Below are positions 46,094-58,700 of a stretch of 64,000 bases of DNA, piece after piece; positions within the stretch are counted from its first letter, which is position 1; every line of letters begins with the position of its first letter. The stretch is from Cliona cf. orientalis. Its lineage: Eukaryota; Porifera; Demospongiae; Clionaida; Clionaidae. Under the pieces are notes generated by a model that saw only the letters and a list, made by a program, of their open reading frames with translations, was not told the DNA's origin and searched no databases. The translations under genes were made by a program, and so were the position numbers. Where the stretch lies: NCBI GenBank assembly GCA_963930775.1, contig OZ005698.1, positions 2,052,501 through 2,116,500 on the forward strand. The letters run 5' to 3'.

Positions 46094-49000
46094 TATACGG
46101 TAACTCAATGGATCTCTGATACAATGATTAGAACTTGAATACTACCCCATATCACTTAATATTATTAGTTAATTAATTAATTAATTAACTCATGATACAC
46201 TTGCATAATACCAATTATGTGTCATAATAATATTATTATTACCTATACTATAATTAGTTGGCCTAAGAGATAACTCAGAGACCTACTAGCTTCTAAGTTA
46301 TCCCTCATCAGGCAGTGTTGCCATGGCATAGCTACCGTATAGCGGGAAGTTTTTGAGGGAGAAAACTTTCACGGATCAGTAGGAAAGGAGCATTTCGCGG
46401 AGAAAACTTTCACAGAATGTTAAAACTGGTCACATAATGGGTGCAGCATGCCTAAAATTTCGTGGAGAAAACTTTCGCGGATGGCTGAAAAGTCGCGAAA
46501 TTTGTGAAAGTTTTCTCCCTCGAAAGTCTCCCACTACACGATATAACATCATAGTACAAGTTGGTTACACACACCGATTGGTTCAGTCTCTATGCTTCTT
46601 AAGGTTGAGTCGATAAATTATCCACATGCAACCTACATGTATACTAACATCATGAACTCTCCACTACAGTATTCATAATATATTCAAATGAGTGTAGACT
46701 ACCATAGTAACAATAGATGATTTCCAACTTCAGCGCTAGTGGAGATCATCCAGCATGGAATATTGCTATTTTCATCCACTGACTATTTTACAGTACCTTA
46801 GGTGCAGTTTGAGCTTAAGTGCTCTAAGGTACTCACAGCATGGCATATAATTATTATTAGCCATTGTCATCTCTAGCTGGTCAGCTAGCTGTGCCCTTTT
46901 ATCAATGCACCCCCCTCCCCAAATTTTGATTATGCCCACCAACTATGATTAAGAATTGAGGTAGACAATCGTTTTGGTACAGTACCTTGGATTACCGTTA
47001 TAAGGGAAACAGGCAATCATTAACTTTGATGTTCCTAACGTTGCAGGTCAGTAATTTTTAATGATGTATTCAACTTCATTTTTCTTTTGCACATCAAACT
47101 TCTTGAAATCTTCCTTCAGTGATTATCTGGCTCTAGCTGAACAAAGTAATCCCCCAATTACCAAACCATGATTAGTGTGATGGGGTGGTTCAGTGATGTA
47201 TTCAAGTAGCAGCAAATTAAAGGGCCAGGCAGTGGGATAGCTATACCAGAGCCTACCAGGGCACAGGCCCAGGCCAAACTGGTCTGTGCCATGGTAAAAT
47301 AGCCAATTTACGGATCAAGTATATACCTCAAAGCAAAAACAAGTGGATCACGTTAGCCTATAATGAGGGTTATAATACTTTAGTATCACATAATTCTCCC
47401 ATGACAGTTTTCAACATAATCCAGTTAATCATAGTAATTAACACAGTGTTCACTCCACCACACGTAATTATGTCAAGCATGCATGCCAGTCTGGCATATT
47501 TGCACATACTTCTTGTCCAATCTTGAAAACTATCATGGGATTAGTACAATTAAGTAGTAAGTGCAAGTAATATTATGCCAGTTTAAACTCACATGTTTGA
47601 TATACATGTAGTTATGTATAGTGGATCCGATCGAGTGAATAGTTCATTAATCACTATGATTAACTGAGTTATTTTGAGAACCATCATGGGAGAAGGTAGT
47701 GCATGTGCATGCAACTTAGGCAACCCACTTGTTTTGGCTGTGAGGTATATAGCTGTTGCAAATGTAATAAAATTTTTTCATTGGGTTGGGAGAGATCGAG
47801 GTCGATAAGAGTCTCAAATTCTCAAGTCATCACTGGGTCCACCAAGTGCCTGGGTAACTTTACAAGTCTAGATACGCCACTGGTGCCAGGTGGCACACTA
47901 TTAGGGCATAAAAATTGCCTATTACGTCAAGGTGACATGCAAATTTGTACACAAAAGTATAGGGGTGCATTTAAATAGTGTAAATGGTGCACTTCAGGCC
48001 AAGGTGGTACATGTATCACGGGCATGTTAATTAGATCGGCTACGGTAACCCCTCGACCCAATTAATTATTACAGAATGACCGTACCCCAAGTACACAGTA
48101 TGGATGACCCTCTAAACTCAATTAATTCTTGGTATATTATGACCCCTTAGTATAATAATTGAATTTTGAGAAATCAACCCCTCAATACCAACTTCCTCCA
48201 TAGGGGTGTATCCTTAACAGGAATAGCCCAATTCACCAAACTTATTGCTTTCCAGCTACCGTAGGACAAGTTTTTAATTGCGTAGTTTAATAATTGTGTT
48301 CTAGTCAAGTCAGGCCAAATTGCGAATCCAATAATTGCGTGGACGACCCCGTACCTTACTGTAGTATACGTGCACGTTTATGTTTGCGAATCTATTAATT
48401 GCAAAACGTAGAAAAACTCGCAATTCGCAATTAATAGATACTCGCAATTAAAACTCGACCTACGGTATACGGTAACTCAATGGATCTCTGATACAATGAT
48501 TAGAACTTGAATACTACCCCATATCACTTAATATTATTAGTTAATTAATTAACTCATGATACACTTGCATAATACCAATTATGTGTCATAATAATAATAT
48601 TATTACCTATACTATAATTAGTTGGCCTAAGAGATAACTCAGAGACCTACTAGCTTCTAAGTTATCCCTCATCAGGCAGTGTTGCCATGGCATAGCTACC
48701 GTATAGCGGGAAATTTTTGAGGGAGAAAACTTTCGCAGATCAGTATATAGGAAAGGAGCATTTCGCGGAGAAAACTTTCACAGAATGTTAAAACTGGTCA
48801 CATAATGGGTGCAGCATGCCTAAAATTTCGTGGAGAAAACTTTCGCGGATGGCTGAAAAGTCGCGAAATTTGTGAAAGTTTTCTCCCTCGAAAGTCTCCC
48901 ACTACACGATATAACATCATAGTACAAGTTGGTTACACACACCGATTGGTTCAGTCTCTATGCTTCTTAAGGTTGAGTCGATAAATTATCCACATGCAAC

Positions 49001-52000
49001 CTACATGTATACTAACATCATGAACTCTCCACTACAGTATTCATAATATATTCAAATGAGTGTAGACTACCATAGTAACAATAGATGATTTCCAACTTCA
49101 GCGCTAGTGGAGATCATCCAGCATGGAATATTGCTATTTTCATCCACTGACTATTTTACAGTACCTTAGGTGCAGTTTGAGCTTAAGTGCTCTAAGGTAC
49201 TCACAGCATGGCATATAATTATTATTAGCCATTGTCATCTCTAGCTGGTCAGCTAGCTGTGCCCTTTTATCAATGCACCCCCCTCCCCAAATTTTGATTA
49301 TGCCCACCAACTATGATTAAGAATTGAGGTAGACAATCGTTTTGGTACAGTACCTTGGATTACCGTTATAAGGGAAACAGGCAATCATTAACTTTGATGT
49401 TCCTAACGTTGCAGGTCAGTAATTTTTAATGATGTATTCAACTTCATTTTTCTTTTGCACATCAAACTTCTTGAAATCTTCCTTCAGTGATTATCTGGCT
49501 CTAGCTGAACAAAGTAATCCCCCAATTACCAAACCATGATTAGTGTGATGGGGTGGTTCAGTGATGTATTCAAGTAGCAGCAAATTAAAGGGCCAGGCAG
49601 TGGGATAGCTATACCAGAGCCTACCAGGGCACAGGCCCAGGCCAAACTGGTCTGTGCCATGGTAAAATAGCCAATTTACGGATCAAGTATATACCTCAAA
49701 GCAAAAACAAGTGGATCACGTTAGCCTATAATGAGGGTTATAATACTTTAGTATCACATAATTCTCCCATGACAGTTTTCAACATAATCCAGTTAATCAT
49801 AGTAATTAACACAGTGTTCACTCCACCACACGTAATTATGTCAAGCATGCATGCCAGTCTGGCATATTTGCACATACTTCTTGTCCAATCTTGAAAACTA
49901 TCATGGGATTAGTACAATTAAGTAGTAAGTGCAAGTAATATTATGCCAGTTTAAACTCACATGTTTGATATACATGTAGTTATGTATAGTGGATCCGATC
50001 GAGTGAATAGTTCATTAATCACTATGATTAACTGAGTTATTTTGAGAACCATCATGGGAGAAGGTAGTGCATGTGCATGCAACTTAGGCAACCCACTTGT
50101 TTTGGCTGTGAGGTATATAGCTGTTGCAAATGTAATAAAATTTTTTCATTGGGTTGGGAGAGATCGAGGTCGATAAGAGTCTCAAATTCTCAAGTCATCA
50201 CTGGGTCCACCAAGTGCCTGGGTAACTTTACAAGTCTAGATACGCCACTGGTGCCAGGTGGCACACTATTAGGGCATAAAAATTGCCTATTACGTCAAGG
50301 TGACATGCAAATTTGTACACAAAAGTATAGGGGTGCATTTAAATAGTGTAAATGGTGCACTTCAGGCCAAGGTGGTACATGTATCACGGGCATGTTAATT
50401 AGATCGGCTACGGTAACCCCTCGACCCAATTAATTATTACAGAATGACCGTACCCCAAGTACACAGTATGGATGACCCTCTAAACTCAATTAATTCTTGG
50501 TATATTATGACCCCTTAGTATAATAATTGAATTTTGAGAAATCAACCCCTCAATACCAACTTCCTCCATAGGGGTGTATCCTTAACAGGAATAGCCCAAT
50601 TCACCAAACTTATTGCTTTCCAGCTACCGTAGGACAAGTTTTTAATTGCGTAGTTTAATAATTGTGTTCTAGTCAAGTCAGGCCAAATTGCGAATCCAAT
50701 AATTGCGTGGACGACCCCGTACCTTACTGTAGTATACGTGCACGTTTATGTTTGCGAATCTATTAATTGCAAAACGTAGAAAAACTCGCAATTCGCAATT
50801 AATAGATACTCGCAATTAAAACTCGACCTACGGTATACGGTAACTCAATGGATCTCTGATACAATGATTAGAACTTGAATACTACCCCATATCACTTAAT
50901 ATTATTAGTTAATTAATTAACTCATGATACACTTGCATAATACCAATTATGTGTCATAATAATAATATTATTACCTATACTATAATTAGTTGGCCTAAGA
51001 GATAACTCAGAGACCTACTAGCTTCTAAGTTATCCCTCATCAGGCAGTGTTGCCATGGCATAGCTACCGTATAGCGGGAAATTTTTGAGGGAGAAAACTT
51101 TCGCAGATCAGTATATAGGAAAGGAGCATTTCGCGGAGAAAACTTTCACAGAATGTTAAAACTGGTCACATAATGGGTGCAGCATGCCTAAAATTTCGTG
51201 GAGAAAACTTTCGCGGATGGCTGAAAAATCGCGAAATTTGTGAAAGTTTTCTCCCTCGAAAGTCTCCCACTACACGATATAACATCATAGTACAAGTTGG
51301 TTACACACACCGATTGGTTCAGTCTCTATGCTTCTTAAGGTTGAGTCGATAAATTATCCACATGCAACCTACATGTATACTAATATCATGAACTCTCCAC
51401 TACAGTATTCATAATGAGTGTAGACTACCATAGTAACAATAGATGATTTCCAACTTCAGCGCTAGTGGAGATCATCCAGCATGGAATATTGCTATTTTCA
51501 TCCACTGACTATTTTACAGTACCTTAGGTGCAGTTTGAGCTTAAGTGCTCTAAGGTACTCACAGCATGGCTTATAATTATTATTAGCCATTGTCATCTCT
51601 AGCTGGTCAGCTAGCTGTGCCCTTTTATCAATGCACCCCCCTCCCCAAATTTTGATTATGCCCACCAACTATGATTAAGGATTGAGGTAGACAATCGTTT
51701 TGGTACAGTACCTTGGATTACCGTTATAAGGGAAACAGGCAATCATTAACTTTGATGTTCCTAACGTTGCAGGTCAGTAATTTTTAATGATGTATTCAAC
51801 TTCATTTTTCTTTTGCACATCAAACTTCTTGAAATCTTCCTTCAGTGATTATCTGGCTCTAGCTGAACAAAGTAATCCCCCAATTACCAAACCATGATTA
51901 GTGTGATGGGGTGGTTCAGTGATGTATTCAAGTAGCAGCAAATTAAAGGGCCAGGCAGCAGCATAGCTATACCAGAGCCTACCAGGGCACAGGCCCAGGC

Positions 52001-53302
52001 CAAACTGGTCTGTGCCATGGTAAAATAGCCAATTTACGGATCAAGTATATACCTCAAAGCAAAAACAAGTGGATCACGTTAGCCTATAATGAGGGTTATA
52101 ATACTTTAGTATCACATAATTCTCCCATGACAGTTTTCAACATAATCCAGTTAATCATAGTAATTAACACAGTGTTCACTCCACCACACGTAATTATGTC
52201 AAGCATGCATGCCAGTCTGGCATATTTGCACATACTTCTTGTCCAATCTTGAAAACTATCATGGGACTAGTACAATTAAGTAGTAAGTGCAAGTAATATT
52301 ATGCCAGTTTAAACTCACATGTTTGATATACATGTAGTTATGTATAGTGGATCCGATCGAGTGAATAGTTCATTAATCACTATGATTAACTGAGGAGAAC
52401 CATCATGGAGAAGGTAGTGGCATGTGCATGCAACTTAGGCAACCCACTTGTTTTGGCTGTGAGGTATATAGCTGTTGCAAATGTAATAAGATTTTTTTCA
52501 TTGGGTTGGGAGAGATCGAGGTCGATAGGAGTCTCAAATTCTCAAGTCATCACTGGGTCCACCAAGTGCCTGGGTAACTTTACAAGTCTAGATATATACG
52601 CCACTGGTGCCAGGTGGCACACTATTAGGGCATAAAAATTGCCTATATATTACGACAAGGTGACATGCAAATTTGTACACAAAAGTATAGGGGTGCATTT
52701 AAATAGCGTAAATGGTGCACTTCAGACCAAGGTGGTGCATCTATCACGGGCATGTTAATTAGATTGGCTACGGTAACCCCTCAACCCAATTAATTATTAC
52801 AGAATGACCGTACCCCAAGTACACAAATTACTTCAGTATGGATGACCCTCTAAACTCAATTAATTCTTGGTATATTATGACCCCTTAGTATAATAATTGA
52901 ATTTTGAGAAATCAACCCCTCAATACTTAATCAACTTCCTCCATAGGGGCGTATCCTTATTAACTGGAATAGCCCATTGTTAGTGTAGTGGGAAACTTAC
53001 ATAAGGTGTTAATGATTTGGTGAAGTTTTCAATGGTCATTAAAGCTTAAAATCTCCAATAATTATTAAATAATAATTATACTATGCTCACCAAAATATTT
53101 GCCTGCTATACTGTTGTACTGGCAAATTGTGGAAGCCTATATATTGAATGCATGAGGGGGGAGGGACTGTAGAGGTGCTGCTTTTTATGCTTTTTTCCAT
53201 TCAACAGCTTGTCCATTCTTCTTCTGCACTCGTGAGAAGCTACCCTGGACAGAATTTGCTGAGTCAGCAGAAGATGGTATCACCACAACTCTCGTCAAAG
53301 AG

Positions 53303-53965
53303 GTATATATACATGTACAGTGTACAGCCCTTAAATACCAGGAGCTTAAATTTTTTTTATTACAATGTATGAGGAACTCAGCTACTGGTACACTATTGTG
53401 TACATAGAATCAGTAAGGTACAGCTATTGTTAGGGACCTTTAAGCGTTTTTGAAAATTTTGTGATAAACCTGCAATATGATGAGACAGGAGCGCATAATT
53501 GAAAAAAAGGGAACTTCAAGGGGGAGGGAGCGTGAAACGACCACCCATTTGATTAAAATCCCCATTTTTACCCACGCTAGTCGTGTTACTAAATTTAGCA
53601 CATTTATTTTAAGATGAAGGCAGAGAAGGCAGAGAAGCTTGGAGTTTTGACTTTTAGCTGACAACCTGATGATAAGGCTTTGGGAGCCTTCCCGTGGATC
53701 TGAGATCGTGTCGAAGCTTACCGAAGGTCCAAAGAACAGACTTGAAGCTTTTTGTGGAGTCTTGAGATCATCTGTAAGTTGTTCTAGCCACGCCGGTTCA
53801 GCCGTTCGCATCGATCGGCCAGAAATGATGCTTGATGGTCAATTCTAGTAGCTTTGATGACTCTAAGCTCTCTTTCAAGGGAGCCAAGGGTCGAGGCTAT
53901 GCTAGAAGAATGATCAAGCATCGTTTCTGGCCGATCGACGCGAATGGCTGAGCCGTATTGGTACC
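53303..53965. other. Junction between duplicated blocks A and B
   Basis: 53303-53490 matches the sequence after UPB1 B exon 4 (63803-63990). 53490-53960 is unique and ends with an inverted repeat (53793-53835 / 53910-53955; CGATCGGCCAGAAATGATGC). Block B homology starts at about 53966. No gene seen. Confidence 0.6.
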
Positions 53966-54009
53966 AAAAAAATGCAACTATAGATAACTAGCTAATTGGA
54001 CAGCCACCT

Positions 54010-55513
54010 AATTTGTTTCACTTATCATGCAATAGCATTCGCTATAGAGGGTTCACTTGTAGGTCTTAATAGTTCACATCTTTGTAGTGCACTGATTGAA
54101 GACAGTGTGGAACATTAACAAAGGTGGTATGAGAAATATAGACCAACTGCTATTCATCTATTGTGCTGCATTTATTGTAGCCACTATGAATACTTATAAT
54201 TGATTCTTAGCATAATTGAAGAGTAAAAAATGCTCATGACCAGTCATTCCCTAATCTTTTACTGTAACTTGGTAAAATCGATCTCAAGGTGATTGGTCCT
54301 CAATTGCAAACAGTCTGCTGCGATAATGAAATCACTAACTGCAGAATCAATGCTAACACCAGGAGAAACAACACTTGTATATGTGCATGGTACCTTATAT
54401 ACACAGGAAAATTTTTCAGTTCACTACCATTGTAATATCATCCAAATTTGATGTAAATTGACCAAAAATACAGTACTTTTACAATGCTAAATTCTAACAA
54501 AATTGTACCAATACAATGATTGTAATTTGGCACAAGAGCTCTGAACATTGTAAAATTGTTGTAGTTTAAAACACATGGATTGTAGAGTCAATGTACAATC
54601 ATTGTAAAATACGTGCAAGTTAGGATGTAATCAGTGCTAATTGCCTATAGATTTCCCCAACTTTGTATTTTTATTGTATTTCAGAAATACATAGGTTGCA
54701 AAAAATTTCAAGGATTGCAAATTTGCTGTAAATTTCTATATTACAATGGTTGTAAACACACTTTTTTTTCCTGTGATAGGTCTTCTGTTGAGGCATCTTG
54801 AAGGGGCTTATGCTTGGAGTCCTAAGGAGGCACCTGTGGGATTTGTGAAAGCTCCCAAAACTTCTTTTACCGAGTCAGCGTTTCATTAAGGGATTGCTTA
54901 GCAAAGCAGTCAGGCCTAAATACCGATACCCAACAACTCAGGGCAGTTAAAGAGTTCTCTCAGATACTATAATGACATCACCAAAGCACAAAGCTCCACT
55001 GTCATAATAATTATATTATTATCATGAAGTGTTATCATGAAAATTCAAGAAAGTAGATGTGTGCCAAGTAGGCAACTGCAGACAATTGAGCCTTGCCATG
55101 CAGTTAAGCACAGAACTAGGCAGGCCAGCCACCTCAACAGAAGACCTATATAAGGCACCATGCACATGTACAAGGGTTGTGTTTCTCCTGGTGTTGGCAT
55201 TGATTCTGCAGTTAGTGATTCCATTATCGCAGCAGACTGTTTGCAATTGAGGACCAATCACCTTGAGATCAATTTTACCAAGTTACAGTAAAAGATTAGG
55301 GAATGACTGATCATGAGCATTTATTATTCTTCAATTATGCTGAGAATCAATTATAAGTGTTCATAGTAGCTACAATAAATGCAGCATAATATATAGATGA
55401 ATAGTAGTTGGTCTACATTTCTCATACCACCTTCGTTAATGTTCCACACTGTCTTCAATCAGTGCTACAAGTCAACCCTCTATAGAGAATGATATTGATA
55501 AGTGAAACAAATT
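54010..55513. repeat. Large foldback: about 380-bp inverted arms
   Basis: 54010-54400 is the reverse complement of about 55146-55513 (AATTTGTTTCACTTATC ... GATAAGTGAAACAAATT). In block A only the right arm (37200-37690) exists. The loop holds an element at 54402-54775 with ends CACAGGAAAA / TTTTCCTGTG and many ACAATGATTGTAA-like motifs. Confidence 0.75.
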
Positions 55514-55796
55514 ATAGCTACAATGTAGATGATAGCTACTATAACATTTAATAATGCAATAAGTTTAGGAATGTGTGAGGTGCATGCCGTAGTAATTAGC
55601 CATGGCAGGCGAATGTGGCTTCACTGATTTCAGTTATAAAAGGGTACGTCAGCAGCAGCTAGTTGACTCTATAGATAGAGCACTCGGCTGATTCCATCAT
55701 TGATAGAATCTAGACCTGTCACTATCATCATATATACTGAATCGATACTTAGTCTACTGGTGCACTCATTATTATAGTATAGCTACGTATACTGTC

Positions 55797-58700
55797 ATGA
55801 ATCCAGCAAGTGCAACTGCAATTTTTGCGATCATTTTGCTCATAGCAAGTACAGGTCAGTCTACTGACGTATGTTGCATGCACGCACCACGTACTGTGTT
55901 AAAATTTCATTTCTTCTCATGTGCAGGTGCACTGCCAATTCAAGATGTGCAAGATCAGCCGGAATATCCTGCTATTAGTCACAAGAAACCTTGTCCAGTG
56001 GGATACGAGGAGTACTGCTTAAATGGAGGAAAGTGCTTTACCGTTACTGTTGCTGGAATTACCACCGGGCCGGCATGCCAGTAAGCAGACTGATAATACA
56101 GCATGTTTGGTTGATGTAAAAGCTATATATAGAGAGCTAAGTCAAAGAAGTATATTTAATTTTATAACAATAGCCTCGTCTGTGCCCAGTCACCCCGATT
56201 GAAAAAACTTGGGGTGACTGGGGATGAGGCTATAAAAATTTTTATTGTGTACAAGCACATGCTCATACTACAAGTCTCGCATGTATACCTCAGCTCCTTG
56301 TGCTTGTTGTAGGTGTGTTCTTGGATACAGTGGGACTCGATGTCAATCCAGGTCACTTCATTTGGACCTTCTAGATTATGTATTCAGAAATGGACTGGAA
56401 AAAGGTGGCTAAATTTTTTGCAATAATCACATAATAGGGACTATTTCATACCAATCAAGATGTGCCAACATTGTTTGATCGTAGCATAGCTAGCGCTAAT
56501 CTGGATTACTATCCATGTAGCTGCCACTGGCACTATGATATTAATTACGGCGAGCTCATGATATTTGGCTAGGCAATTCATGAACAGCTGCTTGTGCATG
56601 TACATGCATGCATTTGTATCGTGCCATTCAATTACCGACCAATACAATGAATAATATTGAATTTCAGTGGACATTGCCCAACACACGTCATCCTGCCCAC
56701 CTGGGAAGGACATCAACTGCCTCCATGGAGGAACCTGCTTTGTGGTCAATCTAAGACATGGACATGTTTCCAGCCCATCATGCCGGTGAGTTGCAGCTGG
56801 GACATTCAACTATTATAGGCACAGTGGTTGACAATGTGTGCCATACAAACTTACTATAATACCTGCAATAGACTCTTATGACAGCCGTTTTCATAGCTGC
56901 ATGAATAAATTCAGGGCCTAGCTATAGTCTATTATGGCATGGAATTTGAAACTACACCTGCATTATAACTGTGGCTAGTATTAGCTGATCCTTGCATGCC
57001 TATTTTTGCCTTTACAAATAATAACTAGAGCTCTGTAGAGCACATACCCCACGCGCACATTGCGCAATCTATAGAGTTACTTTCGGTGCATGGCAGTGGC
57101 GTATCTAGACCTGTCACGTTACCCGGGCACTTGGTGGACCCAGTAGTGACTTGAGAATTTGAGACTCCTATCGACCTCGATCTCTCCCAACCCAATTAAA
57201 AAAAAATCTTATTACATTTGCAATAGCTAGCTATATACCTCACAGCCAAAACAAGTGGGTTGTTAACCCATAAATTAATTGTGGGTTGCCTAAGTTGCAT
57301 TGCATATGTGTACAAGCGCTACCTTCTCCCATGATGGTTCTCAAAATAGCTCAGTTAATTGTAGTGATTAATGCAGTATTCACTCCACTATACACATAAT
57401 TATGTCAAACATGCGAGTTTGTTAATAATAAACTGGCATAACATTACTTGCACTTACTACATAGTTGTCCCATGATAGTTTTCAAGACTGGACAAGAAGT
57501 GTGTGCAAATATGTCAGACTGGCATGCATGCTTGACATAATTATGTGTAGTGGAGTGAACACTGTGTTAATTACTATGACTGGATTATATGTTGAGAGCT
57601 ATCATGGGAGAATTAAAACGTGTAGTATACCCTCATTATAGGCTAACATGATCCACTTGTTTTTGCTTTGAGGTACTTGATCCTTAAATTGGCTATTAAT
57701 TTTACCAGGGCACAGGCAAGTTTGTCCTGGGCCTGTGCAGCCCTGGTAGGCCCTGGTGTAGCTACGCCACTGGTGCATGGCTATAATTTTGTGAACGTCA
57801 GAGAAATAATGGAAATGCTGCTTTATAATAGTTGTACTGGGGGTTCCAGTGACACTTGAACTTGAAAGCGCTCTCTGCACCCAGACCTAGCCCAGACTAG
57901 GAAGACATAAATTTTTACCTATATTTGTTGTAACAATAGTAGTATAGCTATGATTGGTTCCATAGGGCAGTCACTATACATCGCGAGCATTATTTAGAAC
58001 ATCGACGATCTTTACCAGTCATACGCTTGGCCACTTAGTTGTGCGCATGAGCAGAAAGCATAATTGGCATGCATATGCATTGTGGGCACTATCGATAGGT
58101 GTGGCTACGGTGGCCAACAAAAAGGCACTATTTATGACGCTCGTGGACCGTATTCCTCAATTTGACGCACACTGAAGCCAGTTTTTTGCCGAATTCGATT
58201 GATTTATTGTGATTACGAGTCGCTTAGACGCCTACATCTCGAGATAGCATAGCACGACAACGACAACTAGAGCTCTGTAGAGCACATACCCCTCGCGCTG
58301 CAGTGTCGACGACCTTTACCTACATAATAATGCCAGGTTATCTGGTTATGCGCATGAGCAGAAAGCACATGGTGGGTAGTGTCCATAGGCGTGGCCAACA
58401 AAATGCAGTATTTGCGATGCTTGTGGACCTTGCCAAACGATTCGAAGCATAATGAAGCCAGTTTTTCGACGATATCGACGGATATACTGTACTTACGAGT
58501 CGCTCAGATGCCTAGATCTCCAGGTCCGGCGATTTTTGTGCTAACAACAGACACAACCGATCACTTTACCCCTTGCGCATGCGCACGGGGTAACTAGAGC
58601 TCTGTAGAGCACATACCCCGCGCGCTGCAGTTTTGACGACCTTTACCAACATATTGTGCTAGGTTGTGCGCATGAGCAGAAAGCATATTATGGTGGGTAG

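Larger units (their letters stand above)
43539..52975. repeat. Four-unit tandem array (about 2.37 kb each) bounded by terminal inverted repeats
   Basis: Units begin at 43712, 46102, 48474 and 50842 (ACTCAATGGATCTCTGATAC), spaced 2390, 2372 and 2368 bp; units 2 and 3 are almost identical. The whole array is enclosed by inverted ends GGGCTATTCCAGTTAATAAG (43539) and its complement (to 52975), flanked by ATT on both sides. Each internal junction also contains a GGAATAGCCC end. Units 1-3 carry a hAT-like insert (first at 44847-45499) and all carry a CCGTATAGCGGG-type foldback. A CCGTAGG MITE is present at the starts of units 2-4 but missing before unit 1. The 91-codon ORF repeated at 45320, 47703 and 50071 crosses the end of the hAT-like insert and is not considered a gene. 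Confidence 0.88.
41358..53302 (+). pseudogene. Beta-ureidopropionase copy A, nonsense-mutated, exons 1-4
   Basis: Exons 41358-41470, 42145-42316, 43109-43199 and 53208-53302 match the four exons of copy B at 60515-63802, with all splice sites intact. In exon 2, codon 47 is TAG (42170-42172) where copy B has CAG. Later exons are not present before block B starts, so the gene is also 3'-truncated. Intron 3 has expanded to 10 kb by a tandem array (43539-52975), against 0.9 kb in copy B. Exon 3 still encodes NVICYQEAW, with the catalytic glutamate. Pseudogene by nonsense codon and missing 3' half. Confidence 0.88.

Noticed and set aside
43712-52975. CRISPR-like or satellite interpretation of the 2.37-kb repeats
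   Set aside because: Units are far too long, contain nested transposons, and the genome is eukaryotic.
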